Positions 60,101 to 62,000 of a DNA stretch of 62,000 nt are shown piece after piece. The DNA comes from Acanthaster planci (taxonomy: Eukaryota; Echinodermata; Asteroidea; Valvatida; Acanthasteridae). The number at the start of each line of letters is the position of its first letter. Position 1 is the stretch's first letter. Where the stretch lies: positions 159,160 through 221,159 of the forward strand of contig NW_019091586.1 of the NCBI RefSeq assembly GCF_001949145.1, in the 5' to 3' direction. Both the position numbers and the translations under genes were made by a program. The notes under the pieces are model-generated. The model saw only the letters and a list, made by a program, of their open reading frames with translations. It made no database searches and was not told the origin of the DNA.

Positions 60101-61859
60101 CTTGCTGGTTTTCACAAAAATATATCCCATGGTTTGTCATTTGTAAGTTGAGTGAAATGGAAGTGCGTGCAACTCAGCAGTGGCGGAAACCTATTCCCGA
60201 AACTGACGTGATGGTTCAAGCTCTTAAAATATCTTTTCAATGCCAAAGCATTTTCCACATTAATTCCAAAGTTCTGATAATCCCTTCTGATCACAAAACA
60301 TTGCTCGGAATAAAGGGTATCCTTACTTGTAAGTTTTAAACTTACCTTGACTATCTTTGGCGGCAGCCCCTCCCTGCCAAAATACACACGGCCTTTTGTT
60401 GTCAGCACTGCAAAATCTCCATTCTTGTCTGAGTGGCAACAAGGTCGGAAAAGGGTTATAACGTATACCACTTGGAAAATATTTCCACAGCCAGCGAGGC
60501 AAGTATTAAACAACAGTGAAGTTTATCCATGAAATCTACACAGCTTAATTTCCGTCATAGGCTCATGCATAATTGCAGAGTGTAGACTCACGATCAGAAA
60601 ACCATGTTAAAGACAGGAAGACTCACTGGAAATCACTTGATGGACAGTATCGTCATCAGCCAATGCTAAGGATGGGTCTCGAGAATGGACGACTGTCTTG
60701 ATAACTGCTTTGCCTGTCGTTATTGGGGGAAAAAGACCAATGATTAAATGATACATTAAAAAAAATGGACCTTTGTATATATGTGAGGATAAATGCCAAA
60801 CAATGCAATACCTGCGACAGCACTGTAGTAGATGTCTTGACTATCCCACACTACCAGACTACTAACTCCACTCTCCAGCTGAGCAAACGATGTCTGGTTC
60901 CCTGTCACATTAAACGGCAGTGCGAAGGGCTTGGCCAAGATAGCGTGTGTTGGATGAATGTAATCGTAGACAAACTGAGCACTAAGTGAGTCCTCTCTAT
61001 CCACCAGGAAGGTGACAGTTTTCAGGGAACCGAAAATCGAAGCTCCCAAAATTTTGCCCTATGAAAATAAAGATGGAGAGAGAAAAACGAAGGGAACTTT
61101 CTTGTTAAATTAACATTGCTGTAACAGACAGTGAGATTAGAACAGTACTGCATAGCACACAATAACCCTTATTTTCTGTGAGTCCACGATTGCAAAACGA
61201 AATGCCATGATGTGACTGTTCAAGTCAAACTTGAGTCTGATGGACACAACTCTCAGTGCACTGAGCCTGGGAGTTGGCTGAAGATTTTGGAATGAGTGAT
61301 GAGTGAGTGATCGAGTGAAAAAGGAAGAGATGCAGTGGGTGAGTGGGCGAGTGAGTGACAGACAAAATAATCTAATCCGTGCTCCCATGTGATAGAGTCT
61401 CTTCATGCAAATGACTAAATCTCCCAAACTCTCTGGGATGAACATTTCTGCTTCGAACCTTCCAGAGCCCCAAAAGCAAAAGCGGCCATACTATATTAAA
61501 GTATGCCTTATGCTAACAAGTCCACAGGTCATCTAGCCCTTTTTAAACCCTGGCATTTTATTTAGTGCATGTAATTGCATTTCTAAATGTACTCTTACCC
61601 AGAACACAGAGTGAAATATTTTTGAGAATATTGAAATAAAGAATGCAGGGTGTCCATAAAATGGAGATGGCAACTTTCATTCAAACAAACATGATGGAAG
61701 GCCTGCTGGTTATAGACGACGTACACTCACCTTGATTGGGAAGCCCAGCTGGAACTGTCGAATGGAAAAAGACTGACCTCTGTCGGATGACAAGAAGTAG
61801 GTAATTGTTGTCCGTGATGGGCTGTAACTATTGAAGGCAACAACTGAGCTGTCTTGCTT
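50950..61859 (-). CDS. CatSper auxiliary subunit, delta/epsilon-like (5' end beyond window)
   Basis: Exons in transcript order: 61731-61859, 60812-61058, 60627-60713, 60346-60428, 59030-59239, 58386-58499, 57338-57427, 57032-57072, 56149-56237, 55492-55525, 53942-53995, 53658-53798, 53224-53323, 52802-52888, 51596-51750 and 50950-51169. They join to 626 residues plus stop, all phases agreeing. The N-terminal part of the ectodomain (beta-propeller region) is outside the window. The family pattern is clear near the C terminus: LDCPIVMYY then KPIVDL; VNEINGMFTYSY; GCRSQPQSW; ENYRNCF; PYEIL; and NPDYSFC followed by VEVYG. One transmembrane helix (about 580-598 of the visible part) and a short acidic tail follow. 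CatSper delta and epsilon share this ending, so I do not choose between them. In known systems these subunits cap the sperm-flagellum CatSper calcium channel. Confidence 0.88.
53548..53581 (-). other. Candidate cryptic or poison exon in the CatSper-like gene
   Basis: Read on the minus strand, 34 nt are bounded by an acceptor ending in CCCTAG and a strong donor GAG|GTAAGT, between coding exons 53658-53798 and 53224-53323. Including it would shift the frame and give a stop within five codons. The two flanking exons join perfectly without it at the conserved IVDLYDGD junction, so it is not a normal coding exon. Confidence 0.3.
55059..55416. mobile_element. AAGCCTTTTGC MITE, copy 1
   Basis: The left terminus AAGCCTTTTGCCCGTTAAAT is inverted at the right as TTTAACTCGCAAAAGGCCT. 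A second nested inverted pair (GCAAGCTTTTGCTTAGTTAC against CTATGCAAAAGCTTACC) gives the whole element a two-tier hairpin. About 355 bp, non-coding, in an intron of the CatSper-like gene. The copy at 56601-56916 has the same order of parts. Confidence 0.85.
56601..56916. mobile_element. AAGCCTTTTGC MITE, copy 2
   Basis: Same family and orientation as the copy at 55059-55416. It begins AAGCCTTTTGCAAGTTAACT and ends TTAACTTGCAAATTGCTT. Both share GAACCAGTCCATTC and AGAGATGGTGGT segments. It is about 40 bp shorter and sits in the neighbouring intron of the CatSper-like gene. Confidence 0.85.
57885..58150 (+). mobile_element. Diverged tRNA-derived SINE
   Basis: An A-box match TGGCGTAGTGCT (57899-57910) is followed at tRNA-like distance by a decayed B box, AGGTTCCCTGCCC. 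The body has TTTTCCTCCCGCCTCTAAAA, comparable with GTTTCCTCCTCCCTCTAAAC in the SINE at 4318-4600. It lies in an intron of the CatSper-like gene, in antisense orientation to the gene. Confidence 0.6.
59832..60060. mobile_element. Long hairpin MITE with CTAAATTAGG ends
   Basis: Begins CTAAATTAGGCTTGC and ends with the inverse, CTTACCTAATTTAG. Arms of about 95 bp pair through ACCATGTACAA, AATCTCTTCTA and GATGGT(A/G)AACACTCAA, with only a short central spacer. Non-coding, in the intron between exons 4 and 5 of the visible CatSper-like gene. No relative was noticed elsewhere in the window. Confidence 0.85.
61291..61360. repeat. Degenerate GAGT/GAGTG minisatellite
   Basis: Repeated GAGTGA and GTGAGTGG units over about 70 bp in the intron between the first two visible CatSper-like exons. 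Irregular unit length suggests an old slippage array. Confidence 0.7.
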
Positions 61860-62000
61860 CTAAAAAGAAAAGGCCAAGACCAACTTTGCACCAGCTGGAT
61901 GCTGTCACCTGTTTTTAAGTCTATCAGTTCCATGATAAAGTTTAGGCAAAACATCAACATCTCTTGTGTCATTTCTATGGTCATGTACCATCACTCCTGA
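61860..62000. other. Right edge inside a CatSper-like intron
   Basis: Sequence upstream of the first visible exon acceptor. I see no further exon before the window ends, so the start codon, signal peptide and N-terminal half of this gene are missing from view. Confidence 0.6.

Noticed and set aside
1-62000. CRISPR arrays, operons, ribosome binding sites, bacterial insertion sequences
   Set aside because: The window is intron-containing animal DNA; no regularly spaced direct repeats of CRISPR type were seen.

Overview
This is animal genomic DNA. Exons are short and bounded by GT-AG introns, coding exons are GC-richer than the AT-rich DNA around them, and there are many small inverted-repeat transposon remnants. 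A CatSper sperm-channel subunit, an alpha7-like nicotinic receptor, a TRIM-NHL protein and a vWA protein with unusual flanking modules together fit a marine invertebrate, most likely a deuterostome (echinoderm, hemichordate or cephalochordate). I cannot fix the species. All gene models were built by hand from reading frames, splice sites and codon phases.

Layout. (1) 1-10795: about 10.8 kb without a gene I can support, holding a palindromic MITE, a TTAA-flanked piggyBac-like MITE, a tRNA-derived SINE and other inverted repeats. (2) 10819-14669, plus strand: four coding exons give a complete 741-residue TRIM-NHL protein (RING, two B-boxes, coiled coil, filamin domain, six NHL repeats). (3) 18576-31840, plus strand: nine exons give a complete 490-residue alpha-type nicotinic acetylcholine receptor subunit with the classical 45-nt and 110-nt exons; its 7-kb second intron carries a LINE remnant. 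(4) 36209-46412, minus strand: ten exons give a complete 543-residue secreted protein with an unusual N-terminal module, a vWA domain with an intact MIDAS, a beta-rich C-terminal module and a probable GPI-anchor tail. (5) 50950-61859, minus strand: sixteen exons give the C-terminal 626 residues of a CatSper delta/epsilon-like auxiliary subunit; its 5' part lies beyond the right edge.

The four genes have unrelated roles (ubiquitin ligase or translational control, fast neurotransmission, extracellular adhesion or recognition, sperm calcium signalling) and there is no operon logic. The first two read rightward and the last two leftward, so the receptor and vWA genes converge on the 31841-36208 interval. 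All phases close exactly: 2226, 1470 (490 codons plus stop), 1632 and 1881 coding nucleotides. The candidate with the most possible novelty is the vWA gene, for its architecture. The rest of the interest is in the MITE families, several of which occur twice or three times within 62 kb.
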